A stretch of 64,000 nucleotides of DNA from assembly GCA_026873275.1 (NCBI GenBank), contig JANTUC010000007.1, positions 1,612,001 through 1,676,000 of the forward strand. Direction: 5' to 3'. The notes beneath the pieces were generated by a model. The model made no database searches. It was not told the origin of the DNA and was given only the letters and a program-made list of their open reading frames with translations. Shown one piece after another: positions 31,162 to 43,434 of the stretch (its first letter is position 1; the number at the start of each line of letters is the position of its first letter). A program made the translations under genes and the position numbers. Source of the DNA: Pseudopithomyces maydicus. Lineage: Eukaryota; Ascomycota; Dothideomycetes; Pleosporales; Didymosphaeriaceae.

Positions 31162-31597
31162 TCGCCATTATGTACGCCCGTTTTCAATCATCACAAGAGG
31201 GGTAATTAGACAGCTTTTTTTTCACTATATACGTTTTCATCCAGTCAGCCACTATGCTGCCGCTTTCTATAAAGATAAAACATTAGGATAGTCGCAATGC
31301 GAGGTGAAGAAAATCGCGCACAGTGTTAAACGTTTCAAGACAAGAATGGAGTAAAACGGGTTGGTCCGGCGATCTATGTCTATGCAGGTAGTTCCCCGTC
31401 ACCTAGTGAGACTTCACTTTTTTCGCAGCTATTTCGGAACGTTCACGGTCTGAGCACTAAGAAAACTGCTCGTAGATTGAAATGGATAATGTAAATATCG
31501 TATTTATCAGATTAGAAAAGGCTCAGTTTTAATAAAGGTGAAAAAAAGTACACTGTCAACAGCTATAGCCTAAAGCCTCTAAGATACATTCCTGTAT
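31162..31597. other. Intergenic between convergent genes
   Basis: This 436-bp AT-rich stretch separates the bZIP stop from the patatin gene stop. Two copies of the phrase TTAGGATAGTCGC (31,154 and 31,285) are visible. No gene is seen. Confidence 0.6.
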
Positions 31598-34500
31598 TCA
31601 AATTTCATTGAACCTGCGCTTCGATGGAATGGCCGGAAGTAATCGTTCTACCCGGCCGTCGATGCAGCCAAAAGGCGCATCCATTTCCTGTGCTTGGATC
31701 AAAGCATTCAAGGTGATCGGCATACCACTAATGGACATTGAGCGACTCGTTATGCCTTTCATCGATATGTCCAGCTTGTCGTCCATTTCTTGCATGACAA
31801 AGTCGATCATTAATCGGAAAGGTGGATTACCTTGGGGAATAGTGTCTACAGAAGCCAATTTACGGCTTTTCATGTAAAAAGCGGTCGAATGGCTCTGAAG
31901 AGTATTGTAGAGCATACCACGCCCTTTCTGATCTAAAGTCAGTCGACAGAGGATGTTGCCAGAACATTCATAACCCCCACCCTCGACGCGAGCGAATCTA
32001 TCGAGCTCGAAGTAGAAAACACCTGCGATCATAAAATTTTTGGCCTGTGCAACTTCCAGGTTCATTTGAATTGCATCCTGGGTTTGCTTTTTCAGTTGTT
32101 CAATTGAATCAACGTCGTTGAGTGCAGGTTCTGTCCCCGGAAAATGTAGATTGAGGCGAAGAAAACGACTATGGTACGTGTTTGAAATACAACTTAGAAA
32201 ACGTTTCCATATGATCTCGGAATCTAGGGAACCCGAAGCCCAACTTGCTAATCGATGGAAAAATCGATCGGTCTTTGGTGAATGGGGACCTACGGTATAC
32301 CGATGGGAGGGTGAAGTTCCTGTTCCAAGAGAGATCAGATGGTCGATTCGACAACTCTCAGGCTCGAAAATGCGTGCTTTCTCGGGCCACAGCCTTGCGC
32401 ATTCCCAGGTTGCTACCAAAGCGGGGTTGTTGTGCATTAAACCACCATCTTGATAGGTATCTAGCTCGTATACATCTTTCGACTTGAAATAATACGGTGC
32501 GGCAGAAGTGCAAGCTGCGCTGGAAGTTTTTTAACAACAGAAATAGATAAGAGGTTACTTAACTTACGCATCAGAAATGGATATATCGTGACCGAAAGTT
32601 TCGGCACGAACATGTTGGTAGTCTAATAATCAGTAACTTGTTCAAAAAATGAGATTTTAAAGCTCACTGTTATCGGTCGATTTCCTCCCATTATAGTTCG
32701 AGTGTATGCAAGGAACATTGCCTCGCACCGTTGTTGCTGTAACGGCTACCTTGGTGTCTGAACGAAGAGGGTTGAACATCTTCATGGCGGTCTCAAAACC
32801 GGTTCCAAAGGCTTTCTCAATAGGGGAAAGGTTGTATCGATGGTCTCTCACCAAGGTTCGTAAGATGCTATGAATACGTTGTGAGATGGAGTATCTTCTT
32901 TCTGCATCAGCCTTGAAAGTTTTTAGAGCGACTTCCTCAAAACGGTTGAGACAATCTTGCGGTGTCCATTGCATGAGAAATACTCCAATAGCAACTAGAC
33001 CACCGGCGGATGTACCACAAACATAGTCGAAGAAGTCTTGAATTGAACTACCCAGCAGCTCCAGTTCTTTTTCTAGGTGCTTGAGGTGAACAAGAGGTAT
33101 AACACCTCGTATGCCGCCGCCGTCAATCGACAGCACTCGTACCCCTGCTGAAGGCGGTATGAGATTGAAGATCGTTTTGTCTTTGGATTGAAAACGACCA
33201 CATAGTAAACATTGTGGTAAATAGAACGAATGTCGCGCTGATGTCGATCGCTGGCCAAATCTTCGGACACACACATTACAAATAGCGTGTCCGCACTCGA
33301 AGACCTTTTCAGGTCTTGAGACCAAACAGCATAAGCAGGACTGGAAGCTTTTCATTGTTGCAAGATGCGGCCAAAGGGACTCTAGTGCCTGAGTGTGTTG
33401 GTAGATAGCACTCTGCCGCTCTGGATCTTCTTCAAAGTGTTGGAACATCTCTCCAAGGGTGAACTTTATGCGTCCTACGAATCGAGATAATTCATCAGGG
33501 TCGGTTATAATTGCTGCGAGGGCCTTTTTGCAATGGTCAGCGTAGAACTCGCTGTATATATCTTCTGGTAGAAAGGCTAATATCGTCAGTAAGCTTGTCT
33601 TCTGACGTGAGCTGCACATACCATGGGATCCTGGAGGATAGTTTGACAGAAAGATCGCTGAGGCAATTAGGGAATTCCTACCGACCATAACCAAGGAAGG
33701 CCGGGCATCAGTCTGAAAAGCTCTGTGAGGTGCGAAGACATTTCTCGAACATCGAAACCTTTGGGCCTTGTTGTCTTTAGAAAGTTGAAGCTTGATTGAT
33801 GTTCACAAAAACCTTTTAGCAGATCCGTCGCAATAATGTCCATATGTTTCAAGCTAAAGAGGTACCGCGCAAATGTTCTTCGCATATGCACTTCTTTGCT
33901 TATAGACATGACACGCTCTCGCAACATCTGCGCATGTCTGGACAGAGGCTTGTTTTTTTGAACCCCAAAAACATAAATGTCTTGGAATCGTGATTTCAAA
34001 TCCATCTTCATCTGATCTTCGTTGGTGTATTTCTTCAGCCGACTCATTTCTTCCATGGTCATGCTGTATAGCTTTTGTCGAGCGGATTCATTGTCAAACC
34101 GCGCTGCCTGAGTTTCTACAACAACCAACACACCAGGTACACAACGGATAGGTAAATTATGTGATTTTGGATGAACTGCCTGGTAGGCTAATATGCTGCA
34201 GATTCCAGGCATCCCACGAAGATCAGCTGCGAAATAACAGATCACATCCGAAAGTGGTGCAAAAACGTTAGATATAAGGCTGTGGCCAATATCCAGCGCA
34301 ACAGTCGATTCTCCGATAGTTTGAGGTTTACAAGCCGGCGATTCGGGACGTATGGAGCACTCTGTACTCAGCTCACAATCAATGTATATCTCCGAGTTAA
34401 AACTATCTGTGAGTCTCGGGCGCGCTAGAAATACCTGTCCATGAGGTCGCAGAGGTTTTGAGTAGCCGAGGATTTGAGACAAGATCACAGACTTCCTTCT

Positions 34501-34641
34501 CGTCCCCACGAAAGTTATTAGCGGCACATTCACTGATGAAAATGCCGACCCCGGACCGAGATCACAGAATGATATTCTATGCGTCCAAAGTTTGAAACAA
34601 TCGTTTTCATTCGATACACTGATCCAGGGGTGCGTAGACAT
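31598..34641 (-). CDS. Patatin-like phospholipase with RING-type zinc finger (Starship PLP family)
   Basis: Exons 34,641-33,682, 33,601-32,668, 32,622-32,568 and 32,519-31,598 sum to 956 residues, with introns of 80, 45 and 48 nt. The first junction is the least certain. Residues 1-320 look like a degenerate GTPase: ITFVGTRRKSVILSQILG stands where a P-loop would be, but without the GxxxxGK spacing. Residues about 409-454 form a RING-type finger (CLCC, FECGHAICNVC, CLLC). The patatin domain follows: oxyanion GGGIRG near 481, nucleophile elbow GTSAGG near 516, and the catalytic Asp in DGG near 674. It hydrolyses acyl lipids by a Ser-Asp dyad. It is divergent from the DUF3723 gene, 265 bp away. 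Patatins are known immune effectors and Starship cargo. Confidence 0.9.
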
Positions 34642-34906
34642 GGTGTGAGATTGTTACTGCAAGAAACTCCAGGTAATGCGGATGGTTTTGATGTTCGCTG
34701 CCACTGCAGAATTCGGAAATGGAAAACCTTAAGCCATTTTCCTAAAACGATGCAAACTCCAACTGGGAATAGAATAATATCGTTTTTTATTTATGTAAAT
34801 AGATTTTCCAATTACTTTTCCAAGGAATCAAGAGTCACTCCATCCGCAGGTAGTCTACTGTAATTACATATCCGGGATAGAATGGGTTGGCACTTCGCAA
34901 ATCGCC

Positions 34907-37900
34907 ATGAATCAAAGGAATGACAACGTGAAGCTCACTCTTCTTAGGTCAAACTATCTTCTAGGCTATTTTCGTATTGATATCTCACAGCTAAGCTTCG
35001 AGGATGCGATACGAAAAGGTCACCGGAAGGAATCAGCGAAGGTAACAGCACATCTGCTTCGCGTTTTCCAGCATGAGGGCTGCCAGCGTGACAATTCTGA
35101 CCATTTTATTGATGCAATCATTTCTCTCGACAGTTTTAATCAAGCAATCGGTACCTCAGATCCTTCTGCCTTTCAAGACCCCACTCATGTGCGAGAACTA
35201 AGGCTACAACAGCCGGTAGAAGCTTTGAACGGACTTCACCGGGTTTCTGCAGCCAAATGTTATCTTCCCTTCAATGATCGCTGGTGGAATGTTCGTTTGT
35301 TGTCCGTCGAAGGTGTGTACAAGTTTACATTCTTCCAGATGCACACTGATGCGTTATAGGTTTTGAACAAGAGCAGCACCTTAGCCGCCATGTACTAACC
35401 TCGTTTGCCCACGAACAGAAGTATTCAGACGGACAAATATTTCGGTACATTCGTTTAGCTCATCGGAGAAATCAATATGAGGAGGAGAAGAAGTGGTGGG
35501 CGAGGTTGACTATTACAAAGGAGAAAGATTTACGCCAACTTTTGAAGAACCAGACAATTACCGATGCGTTCGATAAGCTACTTGTGTATGCTGGAATGTG
35601 GGAACCACTCCAACTAGGTGCACTTCATCGCTTCCATGGCCTACGGTGTCCAGAGGTGAGTGAATTGACGAGAATTCTGGATATGCTGTTGACCATTTCG
35701 AGGAACTTCTGACCTATCTGAGACACATTGATAACGTATGGAGCCGCTTCGAAACTTTCGGTGCTCATGTGGATAGTGAAACAGTTGAAGGCCTCGAGTT
35801 GCGGGCGCCAGGCAACTCTGAAGCAGACTTCCAAGAAATCGCTCTAAACAATAAAGTTTTCGCTACTGCAAGCCGATCTGATCGATCCCAGGCTCTCGAG
35901 ATTCTTCGTGGGGTGAAATGTATCATTCCTTCATTGAGAACCTTCTTTGAGAACCAAAAGTACCTGGAGCCTTGCAGTCAGATTCTTAGGAGGCTTCTTG
36001 GTCCTTGTGAGCCAAGGCGATCTCTGGAGATGGGCTTCAGCGCCAGATATTTTGATCGCGACTATTTCCTGGTCCAAGTTTCCGAGGAAAATGTATCAAA
36101 GCTTCCTCAGGGCGTGACTACGGTTCCGAACCACGACCAAAAAAAGAAACTAGCCTATATTCAGCTATGGATGTTTTGTATGAGGAACTTTCCAGCGATG
36201 ACCGATATCCAACCGAAACTCGACGCAAGGCGAAACAGAGTGGAAAAGACGAAGAACCAAGCTTTATGGAATAAGCTCGCAACACTTGCTTGGAACTTAG
36301 GCTTTGAGACAGAAGCGATCAGAGGGCTGATGCTCGAGCGTCCTGAGCAAGCTCAAGTACGTGAGCTTTTACACATGGTACGCCCATCTCACACGCAAAT
36401 GGTCGATTACGAACAGTATGTCAACAGAATTGTAAACATCCTGGACGCTATACCAGAGACGCCATGTAACACAGTGGCCGGGAAATGTTTCGGGTCCAGT
36501 CGTTATCCTATCCACCTCAGATGTGGGAGACCATACTCCGAAGACCACGGAGCGGACAAATATCACATTTTCCTACCATTACTAGGGCATAATGTACAGA
36601 GACAAGAAGTTGATATTGATATAACTTCTCTATATATGAAACGTGACTTTTTATACGCTTTTTTTGGACATGTGAGCTCTCTTGCATTGTTGAAAAACGA
36701 CCAAACCATTTTCACTGACTTAAGTTAGAATATTGCGGATGATATTACAAATCTTCACGTGGAAGATTTACCACAAGAACATCTTGTAGTCAGTGCTCCC
36801 ACTGCAGAGTTCGAATTGAACCAAAGTGAGCTACAAGCTGCGGAACACTCTGCTGCAGCTCTGGACGAAATCACTAGAATTCAAAATCGTCTGTATGCTA
36901 TTTCAGGAGAGAAGGATGCATTGATAGCCGACATGAAGACAAAACAGGATGAAATTGCCGAACTACGCGACACTGTTGAACAATTGAGGGCTGAAGTCCT
37001 GGTTGCAAACAGTCAACTAGATGACAGGGTTGCTCAATTTGCACAGCTAGAAACTGAGTATCGTACAAATATGACTCTGCAAGAGCACGATGAACAACTG
37101 AGCATTCAAAAAGATACCTCTTTGGCAGAACTGCGCAATCAATTAACGAACTCCGAGCAAGCTACAGCTGGGTATCAAAAAGACATTCAACGGAAAGACG
37201 GCGAGCTCTTGGAAATAAGAAATCAAATTTCACAGCAACAACAAAACATCTCTGAAATAACAAACAGCCTAAAAGCAAAGGACGAGGAGATAGAACTCTT
37301 AAAGTCATTGAACCACGATAGATTCTTCAAGGGAGGAGTAGAACGAAGTGTAGCATTCCGTCGTGATCATATGATTACGGGAGACCCTATGTCAACAAAT
37401 GAGCTGATTCTCGAATCTAGACTAAGGTCCACAACTAGGGTAACAAAGTCTAAGGCACAGGACTGGAAAGATGTTCAGTGGGAATATCGCTGTTTCGAAC
37501 ACGAAGTCCACCATGAAAGAGGACGAACCGCGGAAAGGATCTTTGGGTACGAAAACCACGACCCATATCTATTGAGCCTAGTACATATATTTCTCGATGA
37601 TGGCTTTCGCTCCAATCAATATTGGATTCCCATGGAATTAGCGCAACCCGTTATTGCCTCAATACCAGATCATTTTCGTGGTCTCGTATGTAACACTACA
37701 ACATCAGATGGTATTGACAGTCCGAGCATGATTACTGAGCCTCTCAATAAGATTGAAAAGCAATTGCTTAGATCTATGTGTAGCGATCGTGGCGTCTGCT
37801 TTGTTGGGGAAGTGGCTACGCTTCATGCATTAATGTCGAGTCGCACTCGTAAACGTGGTTTAGAAGGTAAGCAGATACCTAAACCGTCGAGAGCACGGTT

Positions 37901-37925
37901 TGAAGACATCGAAAAAGCGCCGTAG
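34907..37925 (+). CDS. DUF3723 family protein (Starship-associated)
   Basis: Four exons, 34,907-35,312, 35,360-35,655, 35,703-36,671 and 36,729-37,925, give 955 residues. The three introns (47, 47 and 57 nt) have GTGTGT, GTGAGT and GTGAGC donors and restore frame exactly. The N-terminus matches DUF3723: an IDISQLSFEDAIRKGHRKES block, then RVFQHEGCQRDNSDHFIDAI, typical of this fungal family. The middle has a RYIRLAHRRNQYEEEKKWWA segment and FSARYFDRDYFLVQVSEENV. A long coiled coil (about 590-760) follows, then a conserved-looking C-terminal domain and a basic tail. The biochemical role of DUF3723 is unknown. The family is one of the recurrent Starship accessory genes. Confidence 0.85.
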
Positions 37926-38543
37926 ATGAGAAAAATACAAAGTATTGAAACTGAGTCTAGCTTGGAATCCACTGTAGACGAAAAGGAAAAGCGTTTGAGC
38001 ATTCAATCATCGTCGTGAGCACCTAAGCATATCATACCGACAACAGCCAATGTTGAACCAGATACAGCGTTTTAACAAGCTAAAGATGCACCAAAAAACC
38101 GAAAGCAGATTCAATGTTCTACATTGCGTCGCGAATTACACAGGGCAATGAACTGCTCTCCCCTTTTGGAACCAAATACCGGTGCTGAATCTATATAACG
38201 GTGTTCTAAACCTGCTTCTGTATATCTCTATATAGATCTGTAAAATGGACCTCCAAAGTATGAATATTACTATTGACCTTACGTCGGAATGCGTTAGCAA
38301 GCGATTAAATGGTAATGTTTTCACTGAAGATTCAATCAAGAACATTAGCCTGCTGCGGGTAATGTCTTAAATGTGATGTAGAACATCTGTGATTTGGTTC
38401 GCTGTGTTGTGTGATTCGCGACGCATTGTGGGACATTAAGTTGAACAGACAATCAAGTATTTATAAGATTTCATTACTTCCTCTCCATCACTCCAGGCAC
38501 AACAAAGGAAAAAAATACCCGCCGCAATAAAGAGAGAAAACGT
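37926..38543. other. Intergenic between convergent genes
   Basis: No supported gene. A 69-codon minus-strand frame (38,136-38,345) is not protein-like. Confidence 0.6.
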
Positions 38544-39543
38544 CTAACGAGTGATACGTGCTGCTCTTGCTCGCGTAAGAGGAGGACTTCCATACATCTC
38601 TGAATTGCCTTGGAAAACAATACCATCGTGCAACTGTACACGACTCTGGGGTTGAAGATGATAGTCTGAACGAGTACGACGAGGCTGATAGTGTCGGAGT
38701 CGTCCAGGTAGATTGACTTGAGTATATCGAGGTGGCTGAAGCGACTGCTGTTGGAAATATTGACCATTGTTACCACGCGCTCGTTTCAAAGGTGAAATCG
38801 TGTTTGCATGGGGGGTGGTGTTCCTATGCCTATTTTCCGAGCCAAGGTTCACGAATTCTTCATCAGTCAGATCGTCTTCGGAATTTTCTGAATCCCTATT
38901 AGTGGTATCTGGTACGTTCTGTAGCTGCCTAGGGATGGAAGACGGTCGTGGTGAGGATTGAGAACCCTGAAGGGTGGTGAAAAACTCCGGCACTACCAGA
39001 TCTTGAATGCTAGAGAAACCTTGTCCTTGATCATAGACAGGGGTTACTTGGTGGCCCTCAATAAAATTCACAGATTGTGGCTCTTTGGTCAAGTTTTCTT
39101 CGCCGTTGGACTGAGAAATCTCTGCCTCTTCGAACGTGGCATTCGGCTCGATATCGTTCGCTTGTATAGATTGAGACTGGGGCCATTGTTGAGAAATTCC
39201 TTCGCGTCTGTTCCACTCTGCCATCCACTGCACATGCTTGGGCTCAGTATGGTAGCTTTCCATGTTGGTCTCAAGGATCGGAATGCTCCCCTATTCAATC
39301 ATAAGCGACGTGTCAAGGACGACCAATTGTATCGCTTACTAGCAGTTGTTTAGGGAAAGGCCAATCAGGAAGATGAGGATGAGATCGAAATACAGAGAGC
39401 TCGTCCCCATGGCTATAAAATATAGCGACCTTCACATCTTGATCCTGGAGCACCAACCGTTTCGCTTTGTAATCAATGCCTTTGCGACGTCGCGTGAAAA
39501 ACTTGTCCTTAGACATGGCGGATAGCGAGTTGGCTAGAGGCAT
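38544..39543 (-). CDS. MADS-box-like protein with long disordered tail
   Basis: Two exons, 39,543-39,340 and 39,290-38,544, give 316 residues. The 49-nt intron has a GTAAGC donor and is in phase 0. Residues about 10-55 align with the SRF-type MADS box: FTRRRKGIDYKAKRLVLQDQ then VKVAIFYSHGDELSVFRSHP corresponds to the FSKRKTGIMKKAYELSTL / VLLLVASETGHVYTF pattern. The basic helix and first beta strand are well kept, while the second strand is weaker. The rest (about 75-316) is Gln/Ser/Asn-rich and looks unfolded, with a basic end (TRARAARITR). A nuclear DNA-binding role is the best guess. It is divergent from the ferric reductase, 361 bp away. Confidence 0.65.
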
Positions 39544-39904
39544 GATGACTTCACATGCAACCTAAGAAGAGAAAGATGATTGCAGCTAACTATGCAAAAA
39601 GTGAAGACATTGATTCTCTTATAGAATTTGAAAGTCGAGTTCCCAGCTTGACAAGGATCTTTTTGGAGAACCCGACACGGACCTGCCGAGGGGCTGATCA
39701 AGGTGGACCTTAAGTGGGGCTGCGACCATGTGGAGGTTCAGGCGGCACAGTACTTCGCTTGGACTAGAGCGAGTTTCCATAAACGAGATCCTGTATCAAG
39801 ACCACATCCCGTAATCCTTTTTCCGGAAATTTATCTTGTATCAGTATTTAAAAGTTGTAGTCGGCAGCTACGCATGTCGCAACCTGTAAAAAGCCAAGAA
39901 AAAT
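39544..39904. promoter_or_regulatory. Shared divergent promoter interval, MADS-like gene and ferric reductase
   Basis: The 361 bp between the two divergent ATGs must hold both promoters. No CArG-type box was recognised by eye. Confidence 0.45.
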
Positions 39905-41579
39905 ATGCACATCCTATCTGTATACACACTCTCCTTTGCTTCGGTAGTGGGTATGTTGTTTATCTGGAGGATATGGCGGTTAATACAACAATCTACACGA
40001 GTGGAGATCTGGGCTTTTTTTCGGAAGCGATTCATTTACACTTTGCTCCTCCGACGTCTGCGCGCATCTTCAGATATAAATTTCCTATCTGGACTGTTCA
40101 TAATTGGGTTTGTTGCGACAAACATTCTTATATGCACGATATGGATTCGCAAGCCAGCTGAAATTGCTAAAAGGTGTGGAACAATGTTCATTATCAACTT
40201 CATACCATTATACTTGGGTGGTCGCACAAACTTTATTGTGGACCGAGTTCTGCGTCTTCAGCTCAACGAGTACCATCTCCTCCACCGATGGCTAGGCCGA
40301 GTATGCGTATTTCAAGGGTTGTATCACGGTGTTATGAATACTGGTTCTCCATCTATCAACGAGATCCTGGTACGTAAAAAGAAAAAAGTGCCCAAAGTCA
40401 TCAGCTACCTCCTAACACAAGTAGCTCATTTCATTCCTGGCAGCGTTAGGCGGTCTCTCATTCGTATACCTTCGCATGCATATGTACGAGTTATTCTCAA
40501 AAGCTCACCTAGTCTTCGCGGTGGCTTTGGCCGTCACTTTGTGGACTCATATTCACCTCTTCGCCCGACGTGCGATAGTATGTTTGGGTATAGCATCAGC
40601 AACTTGGTTGATACAACATGCAATATGGCTAGGAAGAATCATCTATCAGCGAACAAGATCGAGATCAAGTGCTATTGTTGGCTGGAATAAGTTTGCATCT
40701 CTAGATCCAAACGGCTCAGAAGCATTAGTTCTGCAAATCGGATTTGACCGCCAGTGTAAAATTGGCCCCGGACAATACATTTATATCACCATTCCCGGAG
40801 CTTCCATTCACACATTATCAATCATACAAACACATCCATTTGTTGTTGCCTGGGTTGAGGAGTCAACAATAACCATTATCGTTGAGAGAAACAAGGGTTT
40901 TAGTAACGCTATATTCAACCTTGCAGCACCATTTTCTCACTCCATAATAGTCGATGGACCTTACGGATGTGTGCAATCTTTGGGAAATTACGACAAAGTT
41001 CTTTTCATGGCCAGCGGTATTGGGGTTGCCGCTCATCTTGTTCATGTTCAGCACCTTCTTCAGGCCCACAAAGCCAAATCTGCTCGAGTTAGACGAGTAA
41101 CACTCATTTGGTTTCTAGAGACACCAGGTAAGTTTCCGGGTGAATGATCTGATTGTCAATAATCCTTAGATGATTTCCAGACCAGGACCAATGGGCAGAC
41201 GAATTTCTGCAACGATTGCAGAGAATGGACAGTTCCAACGAAGACGGCCACCACATATTTACACTACACAAATACACGACTGGAATACGGTTCCCGATAC
41301 AGGAGGAACGTCTTTTGATTACATCAGATGTTCTTGATATAGGAATGGCAATTGATGGAGAAGCTGGCGCAGATGGAGGGAACACAGCAGTATCAGGTCA
41401 GTTCTCAGCCCTATGTGATGCCTATAAATCTCACCGACTTAGTATGTGCCGGTCCACATTTCGAAAGTTATGTGAGGAAAGAAGTTCGCTCTAGTAACCG
41501 AGATATTCATCTCTTCATGGCCGGGTTTCGACCAGAAGAGTCAGAAGCAGGTAGGAAGGCTCGCGCTAGGTATCATTGA
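39905..41579 (+). CDS. Ferric reductase / NADPH oxidase-like transmembrane reductase (Starship FRE family)
   Basis: Four exons, 39,905-40,369, 40,425-41,127, 41,181-41,396 and 41,443-41,579, give 506 residues with introns of 55, 53 and 46 nt. Several membrane helices hold two classical heme-ligand pairs: H127 and H141 in HRWLGRVCVFQGLYH and H183 and H197 in HLVFAVALAVTLWTH, each with 13 residues between. An FAD-binding THPF block follows, then the NADPH site with DGPYG and MASGIGVAAHL, and a C-terminal VCAGPHFESYVRKEV strand-helix. It should pass electrons from NADPH via FAD and two hemes across the membrane to ferric iron or oxygen. It is shorter than typical FREs at the N-terminus. FREs recur as Starship cargo. 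Confidence 0.9.
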
Positions 41580-42335
41580 GTAGCAAAATACGAGCGTCAT
41601 GTTTTTTCCATTCTCGCGTTTTCAATAGATACGATGATGTAATGAAACATACAAACTATTGAGTACACAATGATCTGAAGACTAGATCAAATGAGTAACG
41701 TGCATGTCAAGGCATATACCTGTTTTCCAATTTCGAAAAACGTAAAGCGAAGTCACCAAGACTCTAAGCGCTGGATTTTGTCCGTGCGGGCAAACCTGCC
41801 GCGTGGTCAGAGACAACACGGCCAAAGTGATCCTAGCGCAAATATCCAGGCGTCTGCATTGTCCGTGCGGGCAAACCTCCCGCGTGGTCAGAGACAACAC
41901 GGTCAAAATGACCCTAGCGTAATTGTCCACACGCCTCAAATAGCCCCTGTACAAGCAACCCACACGGCGTTCCCAGCCGCCATCACCTTCCAGACCTTGC
42001 AGATCCTGCCCGCGCCCCTTCTTTTGTCCGTACGGGAACAGCCCTTGCCCTTGCATGTCCCGCAAACCCCACCTTTTCGGGTGTAACGTCGGCGCTTAGA
42101 GGGTCGCCAGTTGCTTCGCTTGCGGCAATGCAATCTGGGCATGCTTACGCTGCAGACTGCCTTGCGGCTATCCAACTACCGACTATCCAACTGTGCCTCA
42201 CTAGCGTAATATTGCATTCCGAAATCAAGATTTGAAATCTTTTCTGGTGTCATACGATCTGTATTTATCTCGCTTCGGAATCTTTTGTAGAAATGCAGTC
42301 TCGTTCTGAATTTGCTCCGTTCTCATAAGATCAAA
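41580..42335. other. Intergenic with an 81-bp tandem duplication
   Basis: No supported gene. The open frames on both strands (41,682-42,086) are held open by the repeat and have low-complexity content. Confidence 0.6.
41778..41939 (+). repeat. Two direct copies of an 81-bp unit
   Basis: The phrase TTGTCCGTGCGGGCAAACCT begins at 41,778 and again at 41,859. The units agree at most positions through to about 41,939. A third partial match (TTGTCCGTACGGG) is near 42,023. The period is a multiple of three, so both strands stay open through it. Confidence 0.9.
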
Positions 42336-43434
42336 ATGGCTAGATCTAAATGTCGAACAATGCCAAAAAATCGAAGAGGTAAAAAGCTAGTAGCACGTCA
42401 ACGCTCTAACGATTCAGAAGACACGATGGTTGACGCAGGATCCGAAGGTAAGACATACCCCGCATCAAACTCTAGGTTTAACAAGTCAGGAAACAAGGAT
42501 ACTGGAGATACTACTGATCTTCCTGCCAATGACCATAGCCCCAAAGTTAATGAAGAGAAAAGATCCAGTCCTCTTTCATCCCCGTCGTCGTCCATAGCAC
42601 CACCCTCGCCTTGGTTGGCTGGTCGAAACCCTCCCCAACAGAACACACAGCCTGATGATTCGGCGGAGAAACATACCATTGACTCCAAAAAGTCCAAAAA
42701 CAGGCGGGATAGGGAGGAAAATACGAGAATATCCCTCAGCCAGCTCGTAAGTGAGGCGCCGATGAATCCAGTCACTGGGTCGCAATCAAATGGCACCGCT
42801 CAGGCTCACAACAAAACCTATAACGGCTTCGGTGTTCTGAAAGTCATGCCAACAGCTTCTCGTACAAGCCGTAATCTTCCACCGCTTCGACCTGTCACAC
42901 AAGGATTCGTTCCAGCATCATCACAAAGCATTGATTCTCAGAGGCAGCCTGTCAGACAACAATCTGTAAGTTTATAAGTCTCGAGGCAAAGAATTACTCC
43001 TGACCCGCTTCCAGAGCGCAGCCTTAGAACTCCCGCTAGGCCTACATCCTACAAATACAGGCCCGCCACCTGGCGGCCTACGCGCTGCCCAAAGCTCTAT
43101 CGCTTTGGCATCCCCAGAACAACAGCGAGAGATAGCATCTCGTGTAGTACATCATGTTCAGCCACGATTGACGCCGATTGATAAAGTACCCTTGCTCGTC
43201 GTTCGGGATGTTCGCAAGGCGAGTGAGGGTTACTGGAAAAGCCTGAGCTTCATGGATGCCATGACTCCGACTGTTACGGTAGATAGCTACTTCATGCCTC
43301 ATTTGCAGATGAGAGTCGCTCATTTGTGGGCTCAGAACTACGGGTCGATGTCGTATCATGAGCTTGTGCGTTTGCTTGATCTGCCTCCCGGGTATCTTAC
43401 GTATTGGATTCGTAAGTGGGCGCACTTGGTTTAG
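42336..43434 (+). CDS. Hypothetical protein with basic, disordered N-terminus
   Basis: Two exons, 42,336-42,965 and 43,015-43,434, give 349 residues. The 49-nt intron has a GTAAGT donor and CTTCCAG acceptor and is in phase 0. The N-terminal half is Lys/Arg/Ser/Pro-rich and disordered (MARSKCRTMPKNRRGKK). The C-terminal part is ordered, with a VHHVQPRLTPIDKVPLLVVR strand-like segment, then SLSFMDAMTPTVTVDSYFMP and YHELVRLLDLPPGYLTYW. A GTAAGT just before the stop (43,410) with TTTTTGTAG at 43,469 could splice to further coding sequence (ILSIKNGKCNQDYLVCTICN with CxxC pairs) and perhaps on to 44,071. The 3' end is therefore uncertain. The family is not recognised. Confidence 0.6.
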
